Source: Paenibacillus artemisiicola
Lineage (GTDB): Bacteria; Bacillota; Bacilli; Paenibacillales; Paenibacillaceae
DNA: 53,225 bases
Direction of reading: 5' to 3'
Assembly: GCF_017652985.1 (NCBI RefSeq)
Contig: NZ_JAGGDJ010000039.1
Location: 1-53,225 of the forward strand
Positions 8,549 through 15,391 of the stretch are shown piece after piece; position 1 is the first letter of the stretch; every line of letters begins with the position of its first letter. The notes beneath the pieces were generated by a model, which did no database searches, had not been told where the DNA came from, and worked only from the letters and a program-made list of their open reading frames with translations. A program made the translations under genes and the position numbers.

Positions 8549-8641
8549 ATGAGTATTCTAGCCGGCATTCTTGTCTGCGCCTTCGTTTACGTCATCCGCG
8601 AGTCGCTGGTGGCTCCCGGAGAAGAGGATTACGAGAGTTGA
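8549..8641 (+). CDS. 30-residue single-pass membrane peptide of unknown function
   Basis: ATG 8549 to TGA 8641 encodes a peptide starting MSILAGILVCAFVYVIRESL and ending in an acidic EEDYES tail. It has one hydrophobic segment (residues 2-16) and should sit in the membrane. Evidence that it is real: AGAGGTGAT ends five bases before the ATG and pairs with the 16S rRNA tail, an extended -10 promoter and a cre-like site lie just upstream, and a strong terminator follows after 32 bp. The unit is a complete one-gene transcript. No function can be named. Confidence 0.65.
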   Translation: MSILAGILVCAFVYVIRESLVAPGEEDYES

Positions 8642-8673
8642 TCCGTCGTTCAAAAGTTTCATACTACGCCGCA

Positions 8674-8701
8674 ATGCCCTCTTGCGAGAGGGCATTTTTT
8701 T
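8674..8701 (+). terminator. Intrinsic terminator after the 30-residue peptide gene
   Basis: An 8-bp stem (8674-8681 with 8688-8695) with a 6-nt loop is followed by seven T residues (8695-8701). Confidence 0.88.
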
Positions 8702-8735
8702 GATGTTTTCGTCCCGGCCGAAAGGCCGAAAAGTT

Positions 8736-8744
8736 TGGTATACT
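8736..8744 (+). promoter_or_regulatory. Extended -10 promoter of the truncated haemoglobin gene
   Basis: TGG followed by TATACT at 8739-8744 forms an extended -10 element 31 bp before the chosen start; the -35 region is GC-rich and poor. Confidence 0.55.
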
Positions 8745-8775
8745 AATCCCAAAGACCTAAAAAACGGAGATGAAG

Positions 8776-9159
8776 ATGACGATGAATAACTATAGCACTA
8801 TTTTCGAAGCCGTCGGAGGCGTCGCGGGAATCAGGCGGATCGTAGAGGCCTTTTATCCCAAGGTGCTGCGCAATCCGCTGATCGGACCGCTGTTTCCGGC
8901 CGAGATCGATCCCGTCATGGACCGGCAAACGCTGTTTCTGTCGCAGTTCTTCGGCGGCCCCCCTCTGTACTCGGACGAGTACGGCCATCCCATGATGCGC
9001 GCCAGACATCTGCCGTTCCCCATTACGCCGGAACGCGCCGAGGCTTGGCTGGGCTGCATGCGGGAGGCGCTGGCCGAGACGGATCTGCCGCAGGAGCTGC
9101 AGGCGATCATCGTGGACAGGCTCTCGGGGCCGGCGCATCATTTTATCAACCAACCCTAA
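8776..9159 (+). CDS. Truncated haemoglobin, group II (YjbI/GlbO type)
   Basis: A 127-residue haem protein of the two-over-two fold that binds oxygen or nitric oxide. Visible family features are the GGVAGIRRIVEAFYPKVLRN start, DRQTLFLSQFFGGPPLYSDE, and GHPMMRARHLPFPI, whose histidine in RARH is the proximal haem ligand region. Of three nearby ATGs (8770, 8776, 8782), 8776 is best placed behind CGGAGA (8765-8770), which overlaps the first. Its promoter is just upstream. The DUF2225 gene follows after 23 bp and is probably co-transcribed. Confidence 0.92.
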   Translation: MTMNNYSTIFEAVGGVAGIRRIVEAFYPKVLRNPLIGPLFPAEIDPVMDRQTLFLSQFFGGPPLYSDEYGHPMMRARHLPFPITPERAEAWLGCMREALAETDLPQELQAIIVDRLSGPAHHFINQP

Positions 9160-9182
9160 ACGATCTGGAGACGTGATGACGA

Positions 9183-9881
9183 ATGGAACTGGAGCCGCTA
9201 TACTCGACCGCCAAAACCTGCCCCTGCTGCGGTGCTTCCTTTCAAACGTCGCGCGTCCGTCCCAGCTTCAAGAAGGCGGACAGCCGGGAAACCGACTTTC
9301 AAGCCGCGTACAAGACCGACGTTAACCCGGATTATTACGTCGTCTTCGTCTGCCCGGGCTGCGGCTTCGCGACGACGGAGAACGGCGCGGCGGCCATGAC
9401 GGACGCCGAGCGGGAGCTGTACTACGAGCGGATCGGCTCGCGCTGGACGCGCCGGGATTACGGCGGCAGCCGGACGCGGGAGCAGGCGGCGGACTGCTTC
9501 AAGCTCGCGCTGCTGTGCGCGGGCATCGTCGGCGAGAAGGAGCGGGTGGTGGCGGGCATTCTCCATCATCTCGCCTGGCTGTACCGTTCGGCGGGGAACG
9601 TCGGGCAGGAGCGGCGCTTCCTTCGCTACGCCCTGGACGCATACGTCGCCGTGTTCGAGACGGAAGGCGTCTCGCTCAACAACGCCAAGCTGATGTATTT
9701 GATCGGGGAGCTGCACCGGCGCCTCGGCGAGCCGCGGGACGCCGTCCGCTGGTTCTCCCGCGTCGTGAACGACAAGAAGATCACCGACGCCGCGATGATT
9801 CGCGCGAGCCGCGAGCAGTGGCAGCTGATCCGCGAGGAGCAGACGGGCCTCGGCGAGGACGCGGCCGCCGACATCGCGTAG
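9183..9881 (+). CDS. DUF2225 family zinc-ribbon protein
   Basis: A 232-residue cytoplasmic protein. Two CXXC pairs (CPCC near residue 14 and CPGC near residue 58) would form a zinc ribbon. The remainder is an all-helical TPR-like domain with repeated Leu/Ala helices, including a MYLIGELHRRLGEPRDAVRWF segment. This is the DUF2225 layout found across Firmicutes; the function is unknown. ATG 9183 follows GGAG and GTGATG. It shares the truncated haemoglobin transcript and ends at a strong terminator. Confidence 0.88.
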   Translation: MELEPLYSTAKTCPCCGASFQTSRVRPSFKKADSRETDFQAAYKTDVNPDYYVVFVCPGCGFATTENGAAAMTDAERELYYERIGSRWTRRDYGGSRTREQAADCFKLALLCAGIVGEKERVVAGILHHLAWLYRSAGNVGQERRFLRYALDAYVAVFETEGVSLNNAKLMYLIGELHRRLGEPRDAVRWFSRVVNDKKITDAAMIRASREQWQLIREEQTGLGEDAAADIA

Positions 9882-9891
9882 CGGCAAGACG

Positions 9892-9929
9892 AAAAAGCCG
9901 CCCGGACTTGGGAGTCCGGGCGGCTTTTT
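9892..9929 (+). terminator. Strong intrinsic terminator after the DUF2225 gene
   Basis: A perfect 17-bp stem (9892-9908 with 9913-9929) with a TGGG tetraloop has A5 on the left and T5 on the right, so it could act on both strands. Confidence 0.9.
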
Positions 9930-10019
9930 CGCCGTTCGTACGGAAGCGGTTCGGCCGGCGGGTCCGGCTGGCTATGCGCGTGCGGCGGTTCGGATGCGGT
10001 CGCGTCAGGCTAGCTCGGC

Positions 10020-10256
10020 TCAGGCGCGGCGCAGTACGGTGTCCGTTAACAGGTAGTCCTGGTCCGTGTCCAGGACGGTCACTTTATTATGGCAGCAGGG
10101 AAAGACGAGCAGCTTCTTTTTGCCGCCGCGGATTTCGGCCAGCTCCTTCGGCCGCATCGGGAGCAGGACGTTGTCTTGCCCGCAGAACGGGCAGGAGGCG
10201 ACGTACACGTCCTTCATGACGACGTCGTAAGGCCAGGCGCGCTCGAACGGAATCAC
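10020..10256 (-). CDS. Small zinc-ribbon protein of unknown function
   Basis: A 78-residue soluble protein with CPFC (residues 22-25) and a second pair CC followed by HNK (near residue 54), enough to bind one zinc. No known family name was recognised with confidence. GTG 10254-10256 overlaps the YycC stop in a GTGA, so its translation is coupled to yycC and the two products are likely made together. There is no separate ribosome site. Confidence 0.75.
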   Translation of the reverse strand: MIPFERAWPYDVVMKDVYVASCPFCGQDNVLLPMRPKELAEIRGGKKKLLVFPCCHNKVTVLDTDQDYLLTDTVLRRA

Positions 10257-10435
10257 GGCTTGCCGTCTCCTTCGGCGCCGTCGCCGCCCGCGGGCTTGGC
10301 GTCGGCCTTCGCCAGCTCGGCGATTTTTTGCAGCAAAATATGCTTCGGCATATGCATGAGATGCTCCAGCGGCACGTTCAGTTCCTTGGCCAGCTTCACG
10401 GCCGTCTCGGGGGACAGCTGCAGCGGTTGGGACAT
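10253..10435 (-). CDS. yycC: YycC family protein
   Basis: A 60-residue protein with the conserved YycC core PLQLSPETAVKLAKELNVPL and HLMHMPKHILLQKIAEL, followed by a Gly/Asp/Lys-rich tail. The fold looks helical; the function is unknown. ATG 10433-10435 lies nine bases after AGGAG. The TTG at 10444 lies too close to that site to be used. It is the first gene of a two-gene operon with the zinc-ribbon protein. Confidence 0.82.
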   Translation of the reverse strand: MSQPLQLSPETAVKLAKELNVPLEHLMHMPKHILLQKIAELAKADAKPAGGDGAEGDGKP

Positions 10436-10525
10436 CTTCGTCAACTCCTTTATCGATCGAATCGTAGGAACGGAAGGCTTGCCTGCATAGGATTGGTAAA
10501 AGGACGGCCCTTGCCGTTATAATCA

Positions 10526-10554
10526 GTTATACACCGATGCGCTTCGTTGCGCAA
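10526..10554 (-). promoter_or_regulatory. Candidate promoter of yycC
   Basis: On the minus strand TTGCGC (10549-10554) and TATAAC (10526-10531) are 17 bp apart, about 90 bp before the yycC start. A TATAAT on the plus strand at 10518-10523 with TTGGTA at 10493-10498 could be a divergent promoter for pepF, though its 19-bp spacer is long. Confidence 0.5.
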
Positions 10555-10705
10555 TGCGAAACGGCCCCGGTTTCGCGCGGATGACGAAGAGCGGATGCCG
10601 AAGAGCCGCGTCCGCGGGGCGCTCGCGGGTTTCGACCGCAGGGCCGGATGTCCGGCTTGGGTTGACTTAGTGAAGAATACGAACTTATTCGAGGAGGAAC
10701 CTACA

Positions 10706-12499
10706 ATGACAACCTCTTATCCGATGACTTGGGACTTGGACGCGATTTATCCGGGCGGCTCGGGTTCCGCGGCTTTTCTGGCGGAGCTGGCCGGCATGGA
10801 ACGCGACATCGAGGCGCTGGCCGGCGAGCTTGCCGCGCTGCCGGCGGACGCCGCGCCGAGCGAGTCGCAGCTGAGCGCCTGGACGGCCGCGGTGCAGTCG
10901 ATCCTGCTGCGGCTGCGCCAATCCGATTCGTTCGTCTCCTGCCTGCAGGCGCAGCAGATGAAGGACGCCGCCGCGAACGGCCTGAACGACCGCGTGAAGA
11001 CGATGTCCGCGAAGTTCAATTCCGCGCTGGCCCGCTACGACGAGCAGCTGCTGCGCGTCGACGGCGCGTCGTGGGCGGCGTGGCTGAAGGATGGCGACGC
11101 GGCGCAGGTCGCGTTCGTGCTGAACGAGCGCCGCGAAGCGGCGAAGGAGAAGCTGCCGCCGGAGCAGGAGGCGTTGGCCGGCGAGCTGGCGGTCGACGGC
11201 TATCACGGCTGGGGCGACTTCTATAACACGATCGTCTCGCGCATCCGCTTCGACGTGACGGAGGAGGACGGCACCGCGATGGCGCTGTCCGCGGGACAAA
11301 TGTTCAACCGCCTGTCGAACAGCGACCGGTCCGTGCGCGAGACCGCCTTTCAAGAGTGGGAACGCGGTTGGGGCGAGCAGGCGGATCTGTGCGCCGATAC
11401 GCTGAACCGCATCGCCGGCTTCCGCCTGAAGCTGTACGGCAAGCGCGGCTGGGATCGCGTGCTGAAGGAGCCGCTCGACATGAACCGGATGACCGCCGCG
11501 ACGCTGGACGCGATGTGGGCGGCGGTCGCGGAGGGCAAGCCGAAGCTCGTACGCTACCTGGAGCGCAAGGCGAAGCTGCTCGGCTTGGACAAGCTCGATT
11601 GGCACGACGTCCACGCGCCGCTCGGCCAAGTCGAGAAGAAGGTGTCGTACGACGAAGCGGCCGCGCTCATCAAGGCGCAGTTCGGCGCGTTCAGCCCGGA
11701 CCTGGCGGCGTTTACGGAAATGGCGTTCCGCGACGCGTGGATCGAGGCGGAGGACCGCCCCGGCAAACGGCCCGGCGGCTTCTGCACGGCGTTCCCGAAG
11801 AGCGAGCAGACGCGCATCTTCATGACGTACTCCGGCACGCCGGACAACGTCTCGACGCTGGCGCACGAGCTCGGCCACGCCTATCACCAGCACGTCATGA
11901 ACGACCTGCCGCCGCTGGCGCAGGAGTACGCGATGAACGTGGCGGAGACCGCGTCGACGTTCGCCGAGATGATCGTGGCGGATTCCGCGCTGGAAGCGGC
12001 GACGGACCGCGAAGAGAAGCTGGCGCTGCTCGACGAGAAGCTGCAGAACGCCGTGGCGTTCTTCATGAACATCCACACGCGGTTTATTTTCGAGAACCGG
12101 TTCTACGAGAAGCGCCGCGAAGGCATGGTCAGCCACGAGGAATTGAGCGCGCTGATGGCGGACGCGCAGCGGGAAGGCTTTAGCGGCGCGCTGGGCGAGC
12201 TGCATCCCCATTTCTGGGCGTCGAAGCTGCATTTTTACTTGACGGACGTGCCGTTCTACAATTTCCCGTACACGTTCGGCTATCTGTTCAGCGGCGGCAT
12301 CTACGCCATCGCCAAGAAGGAAGGCGCGACGTTCGCGGACAAGTACGTGGCCCTGCTGCGGGACACGGGCCTCATGACGGTCGAAGAGCTGGCCGCGAAG
12401 CATCTGGGCGTGCGGCTGGACGAACCGGGCTTCTGGCGCGAAGCGGTGGCGCTGCTGCTGGCGGACGTGGACGCGTTCCTGGCGCTGACCGAAGCGTGA
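10706..12499 (+). CDS. pepF: Oligoendopeptidase F (M3 metallopeptidase)
   Basis: A cytosolic zinc peptidase of 597 residues that cleaves short peptides. The zinc motif HELGH (H387, H391) is followed by the third-ligand glutamate region (NVAETASTFAEMI). The N-terminal helical domain and the GYLFSGGIYAIA C-terminal segment fit the M3B family. The frame is open back to 10547, but ATG 10706 lies eight bases after AGGAGG (10692-10697) and gives the MTTSYPMTWDLDAIYPGGS start typical of these enzymes. It appears monocistronic. Confidence 0.93.
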   Translation: MTTSYPMTWDLDAIYPGGSGSAAFLAELAGMERDIEALAGELAALPADAAPSESQLSAWTAAVQSILLRLRQSDSFVSCLQAQQMKDAAANGLNDRVKTMSAKFNSALARYDEQLLRVDGASWAAWLKDGDAAQVAFVLNERREAAKEKLPPEQEALAGELAVDGYHGWGDFYNTIVSRIRFDVTEEDGTAMALSAGQMFNRLSNSDRSVRETAFQEWERGWGEQADLCADTLNRIAGFRLKLYGKRGWDRVLKEPLDMNRMTAATLDAMWAAVAEGKPKLVRYLERKAKLLGLDKLDWHDVHAPLGQVEKKVSYDEAAALIKAQFGAFSPDLAAFTEMAFRDAWIEAEDRPGKRPGGFCTAFPKSEQTRIFMTYSGTPDNVSTLAHELGHAYHQHVMNDLPPLAQEYAMNVAETASTFAEMIVADSALEAATDREEKLALLDEKLQNAVAFFMNIHTRFIFENRFYEKRREGMVSHEELSALMADAQREGFSGALGELHPHFWASKLHFYLTDVPFYNFPYTFGYLFSGGIYAIAKKEGATFADKYVALLRDTGLMTVEELAAKHLGVRLDEPGFWREAVALLLADVDAFLALTEA

Positions 12500-12545
12500 G
12501 GCTATGGAGGATTGACTTCAGGCAAGTTCTGGCATCGCGGCGTAG

Positions 12546-12575
12546 GAATGAAAACTCCCTTGGCGTGGCATACTA
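12546..12575 (+). promoter_or_regulatory. Sequence matching a sigma-G (forespore) promoter
   Basis: GAATG (12546-12550), an 18-bp spacer and CATACTA (12569-12575) fit the Bacillus sigma-G consensus GHATR-N18-CATWHTA at every position. The next gene is ndk, 155 bp downstream. One match of this length can occur by chance. Confidence 0.35.
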
Positions 12576-12596
12576 GGCAGAGAAGGAACGGTGCGG

Positions 12597-12637
12597 CCCG
12601 CGAGGGCGTCGGCGCCGTTTTTCTGTCCTCTCGCGGG
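12597..12637 (+). other. Inverted repeat in the ndk leader
   Basis: CCCGCGAG (12597-12604) and CTCGCGGG (12630-12637) form an 8-bp perfect stem around a 25-nt loop that itself holds GGCGTCGGCGCC and five T residues. It lies between the sigma-G-like promoter and ndk. It could be a weak terminator or a leader structure. Confidence 0.35.
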
Positions 12638-12729
12638 ATGCATCGATGAATGCCGCCAGTTCGATCTTTGGATCGACCGCGCACCAAACGTCGTCTGCGA
12701 GCTGGATGATCACGGAAGGAGAGGTTGGC

Positions 12730-13212
12730 ATGCAGCAGCAAGAGCAGACGTTTGTGATGGTAAAACCGGACGGAGTCCTGCGGGGGTTGATCGGCGCGAT
12801 CGTATCCCGTTTCGAGCAGAAGGGCTTCAAGCTGGCGGCCATCGAAATCCTGACGATCGACCGCGCCCTGGCGGAGCGGCATTACGGGGAGCTGCGGGCG
12901 AAACCGTTCTTCGGCGAGCTGGTCGCGTATCTGACGTCGGGACCCGTGTGCGCCATGATCTGGCAGGGCTTGCACGCGGTCGAGAACGCACGCGCCCTGA
13001 TCGGGAAGACGAATCCCGTCGAAGCGGCGCCGGGGACGATCCGCGGCGATTTCGCGATGGATATCGCGGGCAACATCGTGCACGGCTCGGATTCGGCGGC
13101 AAGCGCGGAGCGGGAGATCGGCCTGTTTTTCGGCCGGACGGCCGACGATCATCGCGCCGGCTGGCTGGCGGGGCTCGACGAAGCGCACGGCGGCGAGCAT
13201 ACGGTTCATTGA
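12730..13212 (+). CDS. ndk: Nucleoside diphosphate kinase
   Basis: Transfers the gamma phosphate from ATP to other nucleoside diphosphates through a phosphohistidine. The 160-residue protein has TFVMVKPDGV at the start and the active-site NIVHGSDS with H118. It carries about ten more residues at the C-terminus than usual (HGGEHTVH end). The frame is open to 12646, but ATG 12730 follows GGAGAGG and gives the family start. The leader of about 150 bp has the sigma-G-like promoter and an inverted repeat. Confidence 0.94.
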   Translation: MQQQEQTFVMVKPDGVLRGLIGAIVSRFEQKGFKLAAIEILTIDRALAERHYGELRAKPFFGELVAYLTSGPVCAMIWQGLHAVENARALIGKTNPVEAAPGTIRGDFAMDIAGNIVHGSDSAASAEREIGLFFGRTADDHRAGWLAGLDEAHGGEHTVH

Positions 13213-13250
13213 CCGCCGGGTTCGGCGCGAACCGCGCGGCGGAAACAAGG

Positions 13251-13291
13251 GAAAGCCCTCGCGGTCCCGGTTTGGGGATCGGAGGGCTTTC
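13251..13291. terminator. Terminator between ndk and the nitroreductase gene
   Basis: GAAAGCCCTC (13251-13260) pairs perfectly with GAGGGCTTTC (13282-13291) between convergent genes. The tails are only moderately T-rich. Confidence 0.65.
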
Positions 13292-13335
13292 GTTATATAA
13301 AGGGTTATGGGGTAGCGCGTTTGGACCGATTCGTA

Positions 13336-13974
13336 TTAAAACGACTCGTTGATGACGAGCTGGCTGAGCGGCAGGCGGCCGGACGGACGCGCCGGCGTCG
13401 CCGCTTCGCCGATCGGGATCATCATGACCGGGATGTAGCGAGGCGGAATGTTCAGCGCTTCAACAAGCTTCGCTTTGTCGAATCCGCCCATCGGCACGGT
13501 GTCGTAGCCTTTCGCTTTGGCCGCCAGCATCAGCTGCATGGCCGCCAGGCCGGCGTTTTTGTTCGCTTCGTCGCGCGCGACTTGCTCGATTCCGTACGCG
13601 CCTTCGATTTGCTTGATCAGGTTGTCGGCCACGTCCTTCGGCACGTAACCGTCGCGTGCGGCGGCTTCATAGATTTCGCGGCCCGTGACGTGCGCCTGCA
13701 GGTCGCCGAGCACGACGACGACGGCGGACGCGTCGGACACTTGCTTTTGCCCGTAAGCGATCGGAAGAATCAGGTCCTTCTGCTCTTGCTTCTGAATCAC
13801 GAGGAAACGCCATTGCTGCAGGTTCCACGAGGACGGCGCGGCCGCGGCCAGCTCCAGGATTTCGTTCAGCGTTTCTTGCGGGATCGCGACGTCGCGTTTG
13901 TATTGGCGCACGGACGCGCGCGCGCGCATGACTTCTTCGGCCGTCAGGTTAGCGGTCGTATCGATTTGGCTCAT
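13336..13974 (-). CDS. Nitroreductase family NAD(P)H-dependent oxidoreductase
   Basis: A 212-residue FMN enzyme of the YodC/MhqN/YdgI group. Marks are RASVRQYKRD, AAAAPSSWNLQQWRFLVI (flavin-binding region), and GYDTVPMGGFD near the C-terminus. Such enzymes reduce nitro-aromatics and quinones and are often induced by quinone stress. ATG 13974 follows GGAGAGGGAG. It has its own promoter at 14060-14088. An AT-rich stretch with GTAT-TT-ATAC at 14007-14016 lies in the leader and might bind a MarR- or HxlR-type regulator, but the symmetry is short. Confidence 0.9.
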   Translation of the reverse strand: MSQIDTTANLTAEEVMRARASVRQYKRDVAIPQETLNEILELAAAAPSSWNLQQWRFLVIQKQEQKDLILPIAYGQKQVSDASAVVVVLGDLQAHVTGREIYEAAARDGYVPKDVADNLIKQIEGAYGIEQVARDEANKNAGLAAMQLMLAAKAKGYDTVPMGGFDKAKLVEALNIPPRYIPVMMIPIGEAATPARPSGRLPLSQLVINESF

Positions 13975-14059
13975 AGATAAGTTCTCCCTCTCCGATTGGA
14001 ATACTTGTATTTATACGAAGCATGATGCGCAAAGCATCTCTTGTGCTGTCGGTATAGTC

Positions 14060-14088
14060 ATTATAATTAACTTACAAAAGATAAGCAA
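14060..14088 (-). promoter_or_regulatory. Promoter of the nitroreductase gene
   Basis: On the minus strand TTGCTT (14083-14088) and TATAAT (14060-14065) have an exact 17-bp AT-rich spacer, about 85 bp before the start codon. Confidence 0.7.
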
Positions 14089-14134
14089 CTAATTTTGTTG
14101 TCATAATTATGGTTCCGATGGCCTAAGAAAAAAG

Positions 14135-14164
14135 TTGACTCCGAACGTATGTCCGTGGTAAATT
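14135..14164 (+). promoter_or_regulatory. Candidate promoter of the Tad pilus operon
   Basis: TTGACT (14135-14140) and TAAATT (14159-14164) with an 18-bp spacer precede the first pilus gene by about 115 bp. A strong terminator hairpin lies between them. Confidence 0.5.
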
Positions 14165-14194
14165 ATGGTCAAATCAACCCGTCTTACGCTACGG

Positions 14195-14240
14195 AAGCAC
14201 CGTAACGCGCAGCAGTTCTGCGACGTTACGGTGCTTTTTT
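14195..14240 (+). terminator. Intrinsic terminator in the pilus operon leader (possible attenuator)
   Basis: AAGCACCGTAACG (14195-14207) pairs perfectly with 14224-14236, and the loop holds a second stem CGCAG/CTGCG (14208-14212 with 14218-14222). Six T residues follow. A transcript from the upstream promoter would end about 70 nt after its start. It could be an attenuator for the pilus genes, a small RNA terminator, or the end of a transcript from elsewhere. Confidence 0.75.
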
Positions 14241-14280
14241 GCGTTCGTTTCATCCTCGAAGGAGAGTGGCAATCGTCATC

Positions 14281-15378
14281 ATGAGCAAACGACATTTGAT
14301 CGTGGCGGTCAAGGAAGGCGAGTACGTCGAGCGGTTCGCGGACTATCTCCGCGATTCCGCGTTCGGCGAGAGCTGGCAGCTGACGGCGTTCACGAATCCC
14401 GCGGCGCTTCGCGGCTTCATCCGCGGCGGCTACGCGATCGACCTGCTGGCCGCCCAGCCCGACATGCTGGGCGAGCTGGGCGAGCTGCCGGCCGATCTTC
14501 CGGTGGCGGCGCTCGTCGAGTATCTCGGCCAGTCCCGGCACGGGCAGGAGGTGCTGCAGTTTCAGCCGCTGCCGCAGCTGCTGCAGGCGTTCGCCGCGCT
14601 TTACGCCGCGGGCGGCAATCGCTTGCCGAAGGCCGTCCGCGAGGGCAAAGAACCCTCCGTCGTCGCGGTCTATTCGGCTTCCGGCGGCACGGGCAAGACG
14701 ACGCTGGCGATGCAAGCGGCCAAGCAGGCCGGCATTCTCGGCGTGCCGAGCTTCTATTTGAACCTCGAGCAGTGGAACGCCTCCTGGCCCGCCGACGGCG
14801 GCGGAGGCGAAGACTTGGCGAAGCTGCTCTACGCGCTGCAGTCCGATTCCGGGCAAGCCGCCTCCGCCGTCGCCGCGCTGCGAAGGAGGCATCCGTCGCT
14901 CGGCTTGGACATGATCGCGGCGAGCGACAATCCGGACGAGCGGCTGTCGCTCGGCGCGGAGCAGGCGAAGCGGCTGATCGCCGCGATCGCCGGCACGGGC
15001 GAGTACGGCTGCATCGCCGTCGATTTGGACTGCAGACTCGACGCGCTGCACGCCGGCGTCTTCGAAGCGTGCGACGCCGTGCTGTGGCTGATGACGCCGG
15101 ATGCCGTCAGCCTGCGCAAGAACGAGCTCGCGCTGGACTACGGCGAGCGGAAGTTCGGCGACGCGTTCGCGTCCCAGCGGCCCAAGTTCCGGTTCGTCCA
15201 AGTCGGCGGATCGTCTCGCGAACCGGCCGTGTACGGCGGACGGAACCTGCGGATCGACGCGGTGCTCCCGTACGTCGAGGAATGGGCGAGCGGCGGGCAT
15301 TTGAGCGGCACCGGGGTGATGGCGCCCCATTACCGCGGAGCCGTCGAGACGCTCATCCGCAGGCTCGGGATCGCGTGA
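14281..15378 (+). CDS. CpaE/TadZ-like pilus ATPase
   Basis: A 365-residue protein with a receiver-like N-terminal domain (residues 1-110) and a MinD/ParA-type ATPase domain, the layout of CpaE/TadZ proteins that localise Tad pili. The P-loop is ASGGTGKTT near residue 135. The signature lysine of MinD-type Walker A motifs (KGGxGK) is replaced by serine, so dimer-dependent hydrolysis may be weak or altered. The ATG at 14281 is a compromise: AAGGAG lies 16 bases upstream, so a non-ATG start in between is possible. The next gene begins after 13 bp. Confidence 0.8.
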   Translation: MSKRHLIVAVKEGEYVERFADYLRDSAFGESWQLTAFTNPAALRGFIRGGYAIDLLAAQPDMLGELGELPADLPVAALVEYLGQSRHGQEVLQFQPLPQLLQAFAALYAAGGNRLPKAVREGKEPSVVAVYSASGGTGKTTLAMQAAKQAGILGVPSFYLNLEQWNASWPADGGGGEDLAKLLYALQSDSGQAASAVAALRRRHPSLGLDMIAASDNPDERLSLGAEQAKRLIAAIAGTGEYGCIAVDLDCRLDALHAGVFEACDAVLWLMTPDAVSLRKNELALDYGERKFGDAFASQRPKFRFVQVGGSSREPAVYGGRNLRIDAVLPYVEEWASGGHLSGTGVMAPHYRGAVETLIRRLGIA

Positions 15379-15391
15379 GGAGGCGGTTGGG

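Noticed and set aside
10685..12403. 572-codon minus-strand frame opposite pepF
   Set aside because: Shadow of the oligoendopeptidase gene with no recognisable domain.
12646..12729. 28-residue N-terminal extension of Ndk
   Set aside because: The family start coincides with ATG 12730 behind a good ribosome site; the extension has none.
14007..14016. Operator GTAT-TT-ATAC in the nitroreductase leader
   Set aside because: Only four base pairs per arm in AT-rich DNA; not enough to claim a binding site.
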